Assembly: GCA_947054505.1 (NCBI GenBank)
Contig: CAMRWU010000005.1
Location: 29,484 to 93,483, forward strand
From: an uncultured Pseudomonadota bacterium
GTDB lineage: Bacteria > Pseudomonadota > Alphaproteobacteria > RF32 > CAG-239
Direction: 5' to 3'
DNA length: 64,000 bases
Under the pieces are notes generated by a model that saw nothing but the letters and a program-made list of their open reading frames with translations, had not been told where the DNA came from and did not search any database. The position numbers were made by a program, and so were the translations under genes. Position 1 is the stretch's first letter. Each line of letters begins with the position of its first letter. Below, piece by piece: positions 6,507 to 15,426 of the stretch.

Positions 6507-8900
6507 TTAGTTCCTCATCATTCCTGTTGAAGACGTTTCCGTTTTTTTCAAACATTCCGGCGGAACATCTTTTTTCAGCGGTTGAACCTTTCCGTTCAAC
6601 GCAATTCCGATGACTTCATTAACTTCAGAAACAGGAATAATCTTCATCCCGTCTTTGACATTATCCGGAATTTCCGCCAAATCTTTCTCATTATCCTTAG
6701 GAATGATAACAGTTTTGATACCACCGCGCAAAGCCGAAAGAAGCTTTTCTTTCAATCCGCCAATTGGCAAAACACGCCCTTGCAACGTAATCTCTCCGGT
6801 CATAGCCACATCTTTGCGCACCGGAATTTTCGTCAAAACAGATACCAAAGTCGTATACATGGCAATACCGGCTGATGGTCCGTCTTTCGGTGTTGCCCCC
6901 TCCGGAACGTGAACATGAATATCCGTCTTATCAAAAATCTCAGGATCGATACCCAAATCAGCAGAATGAGAACGAACAACCGAATAAGCCGTATCGATTG
7001 ATTCTTTCATAACCTCACCCAGTTTACCGGTTTGTTTGACAATCCCTTTCCCCGGCATATCAACAGCTTCAATAAACAAAATATCACCGCCGACTTCCGT
7101 CCAAGCCAAACCGGTTGTCACTCCGACATGATCTTTTTCTTCAGCCTCACCAAAACGATATTTGATAACGCCCAAATATTTTTCCAAATTATCACAATTA
7201 ACGACAACTTTCTTTTCTTTGGAGGTCAAAATCTCTTTAACGGCTTTACGAGCGATTTTCGCAATCTCTCTTTCCAGATTTCGAACACCGGCTTCACGAG
7301 TATAATAGCGGATAATATTGCAAATAGCGCTGTCTTCGATTTCAACTTCTCCTTCTTTGATAGCCATTTCACTAAAAATCTTCGGCAACAAATGTCCTTT
7401 GGCAATTTGAATCTTTTCATCCTCGGTATAACCGGACAATCTGATAATTTCCATACGATCCAACAATGGACGCGGCATATCTAAAGAGTTTGCCGTTGTC
7501 ACAAACATCACATCGGATAAATCATAATCCACTTCCAAGTAATGATCGCTGAACGTTGCATTTTGCTCCGGATCAAGAACCTCCAACAAAGCGGAACTCG
7601 GATCACCTCGATAATCATTGCCCAACTTGTCAATTTCATCAAGCAGGAATAACGGATTTGATGTACCTGATTTTTTCATTCCTTTAATGATTTTTCCGGG
7701 CATGGATCCGATATAAGTCCGACGATGCCCCCTAATCTCGGCTTCATCGCGCATTCCCCCGAGAGAAGCACGAACAAAACTGCGACCGGTAGCTTTGGCA
7801 ATGGATTTTCCCAAAGAAGTTTTACCCACCCCCGGAGGTCCGACCAAACACAAAATCGGTCCCTTAACCTTATCGGCTCTCGCCTGCACAGCCAAATATT
7901 CGGCAATACGTTCTTTAACTTCTTCCAAACCATAATGATCTTCATTCAAGATATCCATGGCTCGGCTCAAATCTTTATTCACCTTTGAACGTTTTTTCCA
8001 AGGAATATCCAAAAGCCAATCCAAATAATTGCGAACAACAGTAGCTTCAGCCGACATCACACTCATCGACTTCAATTTTTTAACTTCAGCCAAGGCCTTT
8101 TCTTTTGCCTCTTTTGAAAGCTTTGTATTCTCGATTTTTTTCATATACTCGGCAATTTCGGCATCATCCTCGCCATCACCCAGCTCTTTTTGAATCGCTT
8201 TCATCTGTTCATTCAGATAGTATTCTTTCTGGCTTTTTTCCATCTGTTTTTTAACGCGATTCTTAATCTTGTTTTCAACTTCCAAAAGCGTAATTTCGGC
8301 ATCCATAAATTCCAAAATTTTCTCAAAACGCTCTTTGAGCCCCGCTCCTTCAAGCAAGGCCTGTTTATCAGCAATTTTCAATGATAAATGAGAAGCGATG
8401 GTATCAGCCAACTTGCTGTAATCGTCAATTTGATTAACAGCCATCAAAACCTCAGGCGGGGTTTTCTTTGACAACTTGACATATTCTTCAAACTGAGAAA
8501 GAACTGCACGAGACAAACCTTCCAACTCCGCTTCGTCAACCTTACTCTCAACATCCGGCAAAATTGTAATATTTGCCTGCATAAAACTGTCACCGCTGTA
8601 AAGCTTATCTATTTTAACCCGCTCCAACCCCTCGATCAAAACCTTGACCGTTCCGTCCGGCAACCGTAACATTTGCAAAACGGTTCCCAGTGTGCCGACA
8701 TGATAGATATCGTCACTTGCAGGTTCTTCTACCGAAGCATCTTTCTGTGTGGCCAAAACGATATTCTGATCATTGTCAACAACTTCCTGCAAGGCATTGA
8801 TAGATTTTTCACGCCCAACAAACAACGGTACAATCATCTTAGGATAAACAACAATATCACGTAGAGGAAGTACCGGAAATCTTTCTTTTTTTGCAACCAT
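6507..8900 (-). CDS. lon: ATP-dependent protease Lon
   Basis: A LonA protease of about 797 residues. Order: N-terminal substrate domain starting FPVLPLRDIVVYPKM; coiled coil near 190-240; AAA+ module with Walker A GPPGVGKTS and Walker B LFLLDEIDKLG; C-terminal serine-lysine protease with S676 in GPSAGIAMYTT and K717 in IGGLKEKLLSA. It degrades misfolded and regulatory proteins in the cytoplasm. The ATG at 8900 was chosen because AGGTGG lies five bases upstream; a start at 8918 would add six residues without a ribosome site. It is monocistronic here and divergent from the FliN-like gene. Confidence 0.97.
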   Translation of the reverse strand: MVAKKERFPVLPLRDIVVYPKMIVPLFVGREKSINALQEVVDNDQNIVLATQKDASVEEPASDDIYHVGTLGTVLQMLRLPDGTVKVLIEGLERVKIDKLYSGDSFMQANITILPDVESKVDEAELEGLSRAVLSQFEEYVKLSKKTPPEVLMAVNQIDDYSKLADTIASHLSLKIADKQALLEGAGLKERFEKILEFMDAEITLLEVENKIKNRVKKQMEKSQKEYYLNEQMKAIQKELGDGEDDAEIAEYMKKIENTKLSKEAKEKALAEVKKLKSMSVMSAEATVVRNYLDWLLDIPWKKRSKVNKDLSRAMDILNEDHYGLEEVKERIAEYLAVQARADKVKGPILCLVGPPGVGKTSLGKSIAKATGRSFVRASLGGMRDEAEIRGHRRTYIGSMPGKIIKGMKKSGTSNPLFLLDEIDKLGNDYRGDPSSALLEVLDPEQNATFSDHYLEVDYDLSDVMFVTTANSLDMPRPLLDRMEIIRLSGYTEDEKIQIAKGHLLPKIFSEMAIKEGEVEIEDSAICNIIRYYTREAGVRNLEREIAKIARKAVKEILTSKEKKVVVNCDNLEKYLGVIKYRFGEAEEKDHVGVTTGLAWTEVGGDILFIEAVDMPGKGIVKQTGKLGEVMKESIDTAYSVVRSHSADLGIDPEIFDKTDIHVHVPEGATPKDGPSAGIAMYTTLVSVLTKIPVRKDVAMTGEITLQGRVLPIGGLKEKLLSALRGGIKTVIIPKDNEKDLAEIPDNVKDGMKIIPVSEVNEVIGIALNGKVQPLKKDVPPECLKKTETSSTGMMRN

Positions 8901-9135
8901 TTTGCCACCTGTGTCCATAATTTAGTTATTCTTCACCACATTATATAGGAAAAGCATTTTGCTTCTGCAACACTTAACCTCAATTTTTTGCCACACTTAT
9001 CTTTGTTGGGCAATTCATATCTTTTTAATCCACAACTTTCAACCATGCTTTTCTTATATATAATAAGTTTAATTATAATTTGCAGATTTAAAAAAAATAT
9101 GTCATATTGAGGCTAAATAATAAATGGAGATAAAA

Positions 9136-9381
9136 ATGCCTGCAAAAAAAGCGACCTCAGACAATGATATTATGGTAGATGTTTCAGTCACCCTCGGTAC
9201 GGCGGAACTCCGCGTCAATCAGTTGTTAAAACTCGGCCGCGGCGCTGTTGTTGAATTAGATAAAGATATCAATGACTATGTCGACATTTATGCCAATGAC
9301 ATCCTCATCGGTCATGGTGAAGTCGTCATCACCGACAATGAAACCATTGGCATCAGTATCACTAACACCGTCAACCGCTAA
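9136..9381 (+). CDS. FliN-like (SpoA domain) protein, orphan
   Basis: An 81-residue protein that is nearly all one SpoA/FliN domain: MVDVSVTLGTAELRVNQLLK, then LGRGAVVELDKDINDYVDIY, then HGEVVITDNETIGISIT. FliN is part of the flagellar motor switch C-ring, and homologues serve type III secretion. No other flagellar or secretion gene is present in the window. It stands 6 bases before the acyltransferase and the lipid A genes, likely in the same transcript. The ATG at 9136 was chosen because GGAGA is five bases upstream. It may be a leftover of a lost motor or a domain with a new role. Confidence 0.8.
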   Translation: MPAKKATSDNDIMVDVSVTLGTAELRVNQLLKLGRGAVVELDKDINDYVDIYANDILIGHGEVVITDNETIGISITNTVNR

Positions 9382-9387
9382 CAAAAA

Positions 9388-10131
9388 ATGCCTATAAAAA
9401 AACGACTGAAAAAAATATTGCGCAAAATTGTTCAATCAGCATTTGTCATGAATGCGATTTCTTTTTTGTTATATCACTATACCTGTTTTATCGGTAAACA
9501 TACCAAATGGTCTCTGACCGGCATTGACGATTTCTACAGCGTTTGGGAAAAAGAAAAAAGTATTATTTTGGTCATCTGGCACGGACGAGCCTTGATGATT
9601 CCGTATTTTTGGAACAAACAACGCCCTATGAATGCTCTGGTTTCACCACACCGTGACGGAAGAATGATTGCCGGCCTCTTAACAAGATTCGGCTTTGGAA
9701 CCATCAATGGTTCTTCCAACGAAAACGCTAACGGTGCCGCTCTGAGTTTATTGCATTCTCTTCAAAAAGACGAAGCCGTCTGCATCATTCCGGATGGCCC
9801 GCGCGGTCCCAGAATGCACTTTAGCAAATCACCGGTTTATTTTGCCCAAAAAACAGGAAAGCCCATCATTGGTGTCACTTACAGTGTCAATAAATCAAAA
9901 AGGTTAACCAAAGTTTGGGATCACATGATGCTCCCGTTCCCTTTCGGTAAAGGTATTGTGCGTATAACCCCTCCCTTATACGTCCCCAAAGATGCCGATA
10001 AAAAAACTTTGGAACAATACCGCAAAAAAATCGAAACAGAATTAAATAATCTCAGTATCCAATGTGATACTGAAATGGGAATTTTCCCCACCACACCGGA
10101 CGATTCAACCTCATCTAACAGGAAAAGATAA
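9388..10131 (+). CDS. DUF374 lysophospholipid acyltransferase-family protein
   Basis: The 247-residue protein has an N-terminal hydrophobic segment (about residues 15-33) and the DUF374 motifs WHGRALMIPYF (acyltransferase His), SPHRDGRMIAGLL and CIIPDGPRGPRM. DUF374 proteins are related to LpxL/LpxM-type acyltransferases and are often coded next to waaA in alphaproteobacteria. The likely role is acylation in lipid A or phospholipid synthesis at the inner membrane; the exact substrate cannot be read from the sequence. Its stop overlaps the waaA start (TAATG), so the two are coupled. Confidence 0.88.
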   Translation: MPIKKRLKKILRKIVQSAFVMNAISFLLYHYTCFIGKHTKWSLTGIDDFYSVWEKEKSIILVIWHGRALMIPYFWNKQRPMNALVSPHRDGRMIAGLLTRFGFGTINGSSNENANGAALSLLHSLQKDEAVCIIPDGPRGPRMHFSKSPVYFAQKTGKPIIGVTYSVNKSKRLTKVWDHMMLPFPFGKGIVRITPPLYVPKDADKKTLEQYRKKIETELNNLSIQCDTEMGIFPTTPDDSTSSNRKR

Positions 10132-11390
10132 TGTTTATCAAGATATACAATACGCTCATAACAGTTCTATATCCTCTGGTCATCAAACGCTATATCAACA
10201 AACGTAAAGAAAACGGCAAAGAAGATATCAAGCGTTTCAATGAGCGGATTGGCCGTCCTGTTCACAAACGTCCGGAAGGAAAACTTGTCTGGTTGCACGG
10301 CGCTTCAGTCGGAGAGTCTGTTTCCATGCTCCCGTTGATACAAAAAATAATAGAAACATATCCTGATGTCTACGTTATGGTTACCACCGGAACTGTCACA
10401 TCGGCAGATGTTATGAACAAACGCCTGCCGGAAAGAGCTTTCCACCAATACATCCCCATTGACAATCCGATGTTCACAACCAGATTCGTCAAATACTGGA
10501 GTCCGGATGTTGTTTTGTGGTTTGAATCTGAGTTCTGGCCGGCAATGTTGTCCAGCATTAAAAGAAAAAACATCCCCTTGATTCTTATCAACGGACGCAT
10601 CTCCAACAAAAGCTTCAAACGTTGGCAACAATTTGACTTTATCAGTAAAGAACTTTTAGCTTGCTTTACACTATGCCTCGGACAATCAGAAGAAGACGCT
10701 TACCGCCTGAAAGTTCTGGGAGCAAGCAACGCTCTCTGCTTAGGCAACTTGAAATATTCAGGATTGCCATTGCCTATTGATAAAGATAAAAAAGAAGAAA
10801 TTACTTCCGAGATAAAGGAACGCCCTCTGTGGCTGGCCAGTTCCACACATGATGATGAAGAAATAAGGCTTGCCAAAGCCCATCAACGTCTCTTGGAAAC
10901 AATTCCCGACCTATTTTTAATCATTGCACCGCGCCATCCCAACCGCGGCGCCGAAATCAAAGAAAAAATCAAAACATTGGGACTCAACGTCGCCTTGCGT
11001 TCAGCTAATGAAAAAATAACAGACAAGACAAATGTCTACATAGCAGACACCATTGGTGAAATGGGATTATGGTATGAAATAGCCAATATAGTCTTTATCG
11101 GTGGTTCACTCATTCCCCATGGCGGACAAAACTTTATGGAACCATCTCGTGTCCGTGATGCCGTTATTGTCGGTCCTTATATGCATAATTTTACAGACGC
11201 AATGAACCGCGCCAAAAAAGCTGATGGTATTATGCAGATTAACGACACAGTTGAGTTGGAAGAACTCTTGTCGCAATTATTGCAAAACAAAGAACTTCTG
11301 GAAGCCAAACGCAGTCTGGCCTACAATTGGGCAACCGGAGAAGCCAAAGTTCTGGATGGTATCATGAACAAAGTCAAGGAATACATCTGA
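10131..11390 (+). CDS. waaA: 3-deoxy-D-manno-octulosonic acid (Kdo) transferase
   Basis: A 419-residue GT30 enzyme that moves Kdo from CMP-Kdo to lipid IVA at the cytoplasmic face of the inner membrane. It has an N-terminal membrane anchor and the hallmark LVWLHGASVGESVSMLPLI near residue 55, containing the catalytic Glu. The C-terminal GT-B domain carries FLIIAPRHPNRG and the sugar-nucleotide site VFIGGSLIPHGGQNFMEP. Length is normal. It is coupled to the acyltransferase upstream and abuts lpxK downstream with no gap, the usual alphaproteobacterial lipid A order. Confidence 0.95.
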   Translation: MFIKIYNTLITVLYPLVIKRYINKRKENGKEDIKRFNERIGRPVHKRPEGKLVWLHGASVGESVSMLPLIQKIIETYPDVYVMVTTGTVTSADVMNKRLPERAFHQYIPIDNPMFTTRFVKYWSPDVVLWFESEFWPAMLSSIKRKNIPLILINGRISNKSFKRWQQFDFISKELLACFTLCLGQSEEDAYRLKVLGASNALCLGNLKYSGLPLPIDKDKKEEITSEIKERPLWLASSTHDDEEIRLAKAHQRLLETIPDLFLIIAPRHPNRGAEIKEKIKTLGLNVALRSANEKITDKTNVYIADTIGEMGLWYEIANIVFIGGSLIPHGGQNFMEPSRVRDAVIVGPYMHNFTDAMNRAKKADGIMQINDTVELEELLSQLLQNKELLEAKRSLAYNWATGEAKVLDGIMNKVKEYI

Positions 11391-12344
11391 ATGAAAACAC
11401 CTAAGCATTGGCAACATAAAGGATTTGCCGCATATACGCTCTGGCCGCTCGGTCTTCTTTACGGCACGGCAACACTTCTTCGACAAACGTTCAAAAAGCC
11501 GCAAAAAATCTCCGCTAAAGTAATTTGTATCGGCAATCTGACCGCTGGCGGAACTGGAAAAACCCCTGTTTCTGTTTCAATTGCAACCCTCCTCCAACAA
11601 CATAAGCAAAAAGTATGCTTTCTCACTCGTGGTTATGGCGGAAAACTTCAAGGTACAATGGTTGAATCTCACCATCAAGCTACGGAAGTCGGTGACGAAC
11701 CGCTTATCTTAGCCCGACAAGCTCCGGTCTTGGTCAACAAAAACCGTGCCGAAGGAGCTAAACAAATCATTAAAAACGACAACGATGTTGCATACATTAT
11801 TATGGACGATGGCTTCCAAAACCCGTCACTACATAAAGATATCTCTCTTTTGGTCATTGACGGAGAAGCCGGATTTGGCAACGGTTTCTGCATTCCGGCT
11901 GGTCCTTTGCGCGAGTTTCAAAGCCAAGGACTAAAAAGAGCTCAAGGCATTGTTCTTTTGGGAGAAGACAAGCATAACCTCTGTTCAAGCATAAAAAACA
12001 TCCCCATTTTCAGAGGAAACGTCGTTCCTCTCTGCCCTCAAACGACAGAAAAAAAAGTAGTGGCCTTTGCTGGTATCGGACGTCCGGAAAAATTTTACAC
12101 CAGCCTAAAGGCTTGCAATCTTGATATTGTAAAAAGTTTTGACTTTCCGGACCATTACTTTTATCAGCAAAGTGATATCCAAAAACTTTTGGCAGTAGCC
12201 AAAGAACATAATGCCATCCTTTACACCACTACCAAAGATATTGTCAAAATCCCCGCGGAACAACGCTCCGCTTTTAATGTTTTGGAAATTGCCATCGAAT
12301 GGGAAAACCCTCAGGCTCTGACAGATTTCCTTTTATCATTGTAA
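11391..12344 (+). CDS. lpxK: Tetraacyldisaccharide 4'-kinase
   Basis: This 317-residue kinase phosphorylates the 4' position of the lipid A disaccharide. It starts with a membrane-associated N-terminal helix and has the P-loop IGNLTAGGTGKTP (about residues 45-57), then CFLTRGYGG, VGDEPLILA and IIMDDGFQNP, all typical of LpxK. The start directly follows the waaA stop (TGAATG). It ends the lipid A operon and runs into the ibrB-like gene tail to tail, with only three bases between the stops and no visible terminator. Confidence 0.94.
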   Translation: MKTPKHWQHKGFAAYTLWPLGLLYGTATLLRQTFKKPQKISAKVICIGNLTAGGTGKTPVSVSIATLLQQHKQKVCFLTRGYGGKLQGTMVESHHQATEVGDEPLILARQAPVLVNKNRAEGAKQIIKNDNDVAYIIMDDGFQNPSLHKDISLLVIDGEAGFGNGFCIPAGPLREFQSQGLKRAQGIVLLGEDKHNLCSSIKNIPIFRGNVVPLCPQTTEKKVVAFAGIGRPEKFYTSLKACNLDIVKSFDFPDHYFYQQSDIQKLLAVAKEHNAILYTTTKDIVKIPAEQRSAFNVLEIAIEWENPQALTDFLLSL

Positions 12345-12347
12345 AAG

Positions 12348-12863
12348 TTAACCAACTTCCCAGCTTCTGGAAAATTCTTCGTCCTTGAACAAAGCGGCCA
12401 AACCGGTCACTTGCTTCATCCTCAAAAGCTCATCGGCGCTCATTCCGATATTTTTACAAATCCAACTGTCGCTTTTGCCCATCTCGACCAATTCTTCAAC
12501 AATATTGCTCATCAAATCAACATTATGACTGCCGCGAGCGCGATTGTGACGAATGGTAGAAGCCATACGCTCTCCCAATTCCTTATCAATAACCACTATC
12601 GGCAACTTTCCTTTTTCTCTGGCATAGATACGTTCGCTCGTCTTCATTATTGTGTAGCGGTGAAAGCCATCAACAACAATATATTTATCTTCATCTTTAT
12701 CATAATAACAAACAACCGGCTGGGTGTATCCGTCCTCCCAGATAGACAATTCCAAAAGCTTCATCTCCGGCGGCGCCACCCGATTGGGGTTATAATCATT
12801 TGCCACAACCTTCTCAACCGGAACCGCCATAACATTGTATACTGGACTAACAAATTCTTTCAT
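12348..12863 (-). CDS. IbrB-like ParB/sulfiredoxin-fold protein
   Basis: A 171-residue ParB-like protein. The core is VEKVVANDYNPNRVAPPEM, then WEDGYTQPVVCYYD, then YIVVDGFHRYTI (D65-G66-F67-H68-R69, the DGxHR signature), then RHNRARGSHN. A short helical region follows (SWICKNIGMSADELLRMKQV), like the helix-turn-helix after ParB domains. This is the IbrB family, almost always paired with IbrA. The start at 12863 has AGGAAGTG upstream, just after the IbrA stop. IbrB is known as a co-regulator with IbrA; the reaction is not settled. Similar DGQHR domains occur in DNA phosphorothioation proteins (DndB). Confidence 0.85.
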   Translation of the reverse strand: MKEFVSPVYNVMAVPVEKVVANDYNPNRVAPPEMKLLELSIWEDGYTQPVVCYYDKDEDKYIVVDGFHRYTIMKTSERIYAREKGKLPIVVIDKELGERMASTIRHNRARGSHNVDLMSNIVEELVEMGKSDSWICKNIGMSADELLRMKQVTGLAALFKDEEFSRSWEVG

Positions 12864-12873
12864 TTCACTTCCT

Positions 12874-14175
12874 TCACAAGCTTTTATATTTTTCAATCAA
12901 CTCTTTTTCTCTTTGTGTTTGTTTTTTGGTCTGAGCAAATCCCATATATTTGCATAAATGATCATTTTTCAAAATACAGATGGCCATTCGTTTCCACGAC
13001 GGAATATCTATCGTCGATTTAATATCATCGGTATCATCCGGCGTTCCCAAAAACAAAATTCTGTCTTTATCCTTATTATAACCGCTACGACCATTATGAC
13101 GGATTCGATAATTGCATTTTTCCAACTCCGCCAAAGCGTCATCGTTAACAACCCCTCCTTTTTTCCACCAAAACTTGATTGAAGTCTTAAACTTGGCAAC
13201 ATAATTGGCTCTGACTGTATCAGGCAAAGTTGCCAACAAAAACTTAACATACGAGCGCCAAGTATGCCCTTTGGGAAGAGTAATTTTACCAACCCCCATC
13301 AACTTACTGTTACCATACATCGCCGCAAAATTAGCTCCGTTCACGCGAGAAACCACCTTTGCCCAGATCGCCGGTTCCAAAACCCGATACAAATTGAGGC
13401 TTTCCTTTGCATTTTCGTGATACGGACTTGAAACACGCATTTGACTGATTGTCAAACCGGCTTTATAATAAAGATCATAAATTTTATTATATTCATAACC
13501 AAATTTGCCGTTAGCAACCCAGACATCTTTTGTTGACCAATCATATAAAGGATAGGCATTATAAAAATTCTTAGACATCTTGGTTGTCCACTGCGAATTT
13601 TTCATCAACGTTTTTCTTGTGTTAGCATAAGCGCGATAACGATTTATCGATTCATCCGCTCTAATCCCCAACAAACAAATTGTTTTTCCCTCATGATGAT
13701 TGGCATACCATTTGCCAAACTCGGCATAAAGATCCTCTTGCGCCATTTTATATTTATAAAAATCAAAAGGATTATTCTGAAGATTAATGATATATGGCAT
13801 CTTGGGCATTTGCCGAACCCAAAGTTCTGTTTTTTCATCATCCCACGGATACCAATACATCTGATAATTGCTGACCGCACAACGAGATCCCATGGGCAAA
13901 CAAACCCAATAGGGTTCGATATCATTAATATTTTCTTCAAACATTTTTGTCACATAATCAGTCGTCAACTGATATTGGGCTTCAAAATCCTGATGAAAAA
14001 CTCCAATTTTCTTAGTAATATTGTGTTTTCTTTTATACTCTAACACCATATTCAACAACAATCCGCTGTCTTTTCCTCCCGAAAAAGACACGTAGATGTT
14101 GTCAAAATTATCAAAAGCGAATTTTATACGCTCTTGTACAGCCTCAAAAACATTTTTATCAGTATAAATCTTCAT
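12874..14175 (-). CDS. IbrA-like PAPS-reductase-fold protein (DUF3440)
   Basis: A 433-residue protein. The N-terminal half is an ATP-pyrophosphatase/PAPS reductase fold with the PP-loop SFSGGKDSG (residues 30-38), then CLLGIRADESINR and YPLYDWSTKDVW. The C-terminal half is DUF3440, ending in IPSWKRMAICILKNDHLCKY. The C-terminal Cys of true PAPS reductases is not apparent, so an adenylyl- or sulfur-transfer role is more likely than assimilatory sulfate reduction. The ATG overlaps the TGA of the helicase remnant (ATGA), and IbrB follows. Such genes are common in prophages and islands. Confidence 0.88.
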   Translation of the reverse strand: MKIYTDKNVFEAVQERIKFAFDNFDNIYVSFSGGKDSGLLLNMVLEYKRKHNITKKIGVFHQDFEAQYQLTTDYVTKMFEENINDIEPYWVCLPMGSRCAVSNYQMYWYPWDDEKTELWVRQMPKMPYIINLQNNPFDFYKYKMAQEDLYAEFGKWYANHHEGKTICLLGIRADESINRYRAYANTRKTLMKNSQWTTKMSKNFYNAYPLYDWSTKDVWVANGKFGYEYNKIYDLYYKAGLTISQMRVSSPYHENAKESLNLYRVLEPAIWAKVVSRVNGANFAAMYGNSKLMGVGKITLPKGHTWRSYVKFLLATLPDTVRANYVAKFKTSIKFWWKKGGVVNDDALAELEKCNYRIRHNGRSGYNKDKDRILFLGTPDDTDDIKSTIDIPSWKRMAICILKNDHLCKYMGFAQTKKQTQREKELIEKYKSL

Positions 14176-14681
14176 AAATTCAAAGCCTCACTTCGTGACA
14201 TCACACTGCAAATATTTTTCAAAACATTCTTTTTCCGGCCAAGATTGTTTTTAATCAAATCTTCCAATCTTGTATTAACCCAAAAATCATGAACATTCAA
14301 TTTCCATCCGTCATCACCATAACATGATGACACAATCTGCAATTTATCTTTATAATCGAAAGTCTGCGTAAAGAATATAATATTATTACAATTTTTAACA
14401 CTTATACACGGAATTTCTACCTTATAAGTGCAAATCATAATATTAACGCTTCTTTCAAAACGATTTAGAGCATTTATTTTGTTAGAATTACCCGACATCA
14501 CAACAAAGCTCCGCCCCCGCAACCCGCCCGATTCTCTCAAAAAACGAATTTCGCTTAAAAATTTAGTATAAATAATAACCTTTTCATTCTTACTGAGAAT
14601 ATCATCAATCAATGAAAACAAAGTGTCAACTTTTCTCTTACATAAAGTATACAAATATTGAAAATGTTGCACAACCTGCAA
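14172..14681 (-). CDS. C-terminal half of a broken SNF2-type helicase
   Basis: About 165 residues forming the second RecA-like domain of a SNF2-family helicase: KRKVDTLFSLIDDILSKNEK, VIIYTKFLSEIRFLRE, then the motif V region KNCNNIIFFTQTFDYKDKLQ. Motif VI is missing: where QA-x-x-RxxRxGQ belongs, the sequence reads QIVSSCYGDDGW. The frame opens at a TTG inside the seven-T run, with no ribosome site, so it is not an independent gene but the continuation of the upstream half after a one-base shift. Its stop overlaps the IbrA start. Confidence 0.65.
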   Translation of the reverse strand: MQVVQHFQYLYTLCKRKVDTLFSLIDDILSKNEKVIIYTKFLSEIRFLRESGGLRGRSFVVMSGNSNKINALNRFERSVNIMICTYKVEIPCISVKNCNNIIFFTQTFDYKDKLQIVSSCYGDDGWKLNVHDFWVNTRLEDLIKNNLGRKKNVLKNICSVMSRSEALNL

Positions 14682-15426
14682 AAAAAGCCACCCTGTCCCG
14701 TCTGTTCAAAAAATCTTCCTTTTCCTGCTCATAAACCTTTGCTTCCGACGGTGTCAATTCAAAATTATAATCATGATAAATGATATCAACATTGTTAGTA
14801 AAATCACAAGTAAGAATATAGGGACGAATCATCTTAATCAGCTTAATCTCATCCTGAGGAGTCGAAATCCTCTTAACCACATCAAAATCACCGATAGATA
14901 TCGGCAAAAACATATGCCGAAACTGAGTTTGTGTCATATTTAAGATTAAAGGATTAAGAAAATAAAACTGAGTGTACAAATCAAGGATCCCGCGCGTCAG
15001 CGGAATTTCCGATAAAATAAGACGATAGGCAAACTTATGCTTCATCGCCAATAACCTTTGTGTCCTCCCCGCCTCTGCATTCTTAATAGCGACACTGCCA
15101 TCAACAATACACAAAACCCGATACATACATGCAAGTTCGTATAATTTAAGATAATTCAAATCATTGAGCGATAAATTTTCTATCGAAAAAAAATGAAGAA
15201 ATTGAGCATTTTGTCCGGCAGAATTTTTAACCTGCTCAACATAAGATGCTGATGACAAATATTGCCCGGGAGCAATCCAAACAATATAATCTATATCATT
15301 AGAAACGGAAGACGAAACAGCAAACGCAAGATCCAGCTTTTTTTGACGATTACACATAAACAAAGCACCTGCCTGCAATTCTGCAAATCTATGTGATATT
15401 TTTTTGATATCTTCAGCCTCAAGCAT
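14638..15426 (-). CDS. N-terminal half of a catalytically degenerate SNF2-type helicase
   Basis: A 262-residue product. LILSEIPLTRGILDLYTQFY aligns with SNF2 motif III (canonical ILTGTP...LDLYxQFxFLxP). Just before it, CIVDGSVAIKNAEAGRTQRL stands where the Walker B box and motif II of the family lie (canonical VVDExHxIKN...RTxxL). The Glu of motif II is replaced, and no GxGKT Walker A is found where it should be (around CNRQKKLDLAF), so ATP hydrolysis is unlikely. The start at 15426 has GGAGGG upstream. The frame breaks at seven T (14680-14686). Reading six T would join it to the C-terminal half for a product near 415 residues. Confidence 0.65.
   Translation of the reverse strand: MLEAEDIKKISHRFAELQAGALFMCNRQKKLDLAFAVSSSVSNDIDYIVWIAPGQYLSSASYVEQVKNSAGQNAQFLHFFSIENLSLNDLNYLKLYELACMYRVLCIVDGSVAIKNAEAGRTQRLLAMKHKFAYRLILSEIPLTRGILDLYTQFYFLNPLILNMTQTQFRHMFLPISIGDFDVVKRISTPQDEIKLIKMIRPYILTCDFTNNVDIIYHDYNFELTPSEAKVYEQEKEDFLNRRDRVAFFAGCATFSIFVYFM

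Noticed and set aside
9136..9381. Evidence for a flagellar operon
   Set aside because: Only a single FliN domain is present, without any other motor, rod, hook or export gene nearby.
12874..14175. Assimilatory PAPS reductase (cysH)
   Set aside because: The protein is longer, carries DUF3440, lacks the C-terminal catalytic Cys motif and is linked to IbrB rather than to cysteine biosynthesis genes.
12348..15426. A Dnd or Ssp phosphorothioation system
   Set aside because: No cysteine desulfurase, DndD/E or SspC/E-like genes are present, and the third gene is a degenerate SNF2 protein.
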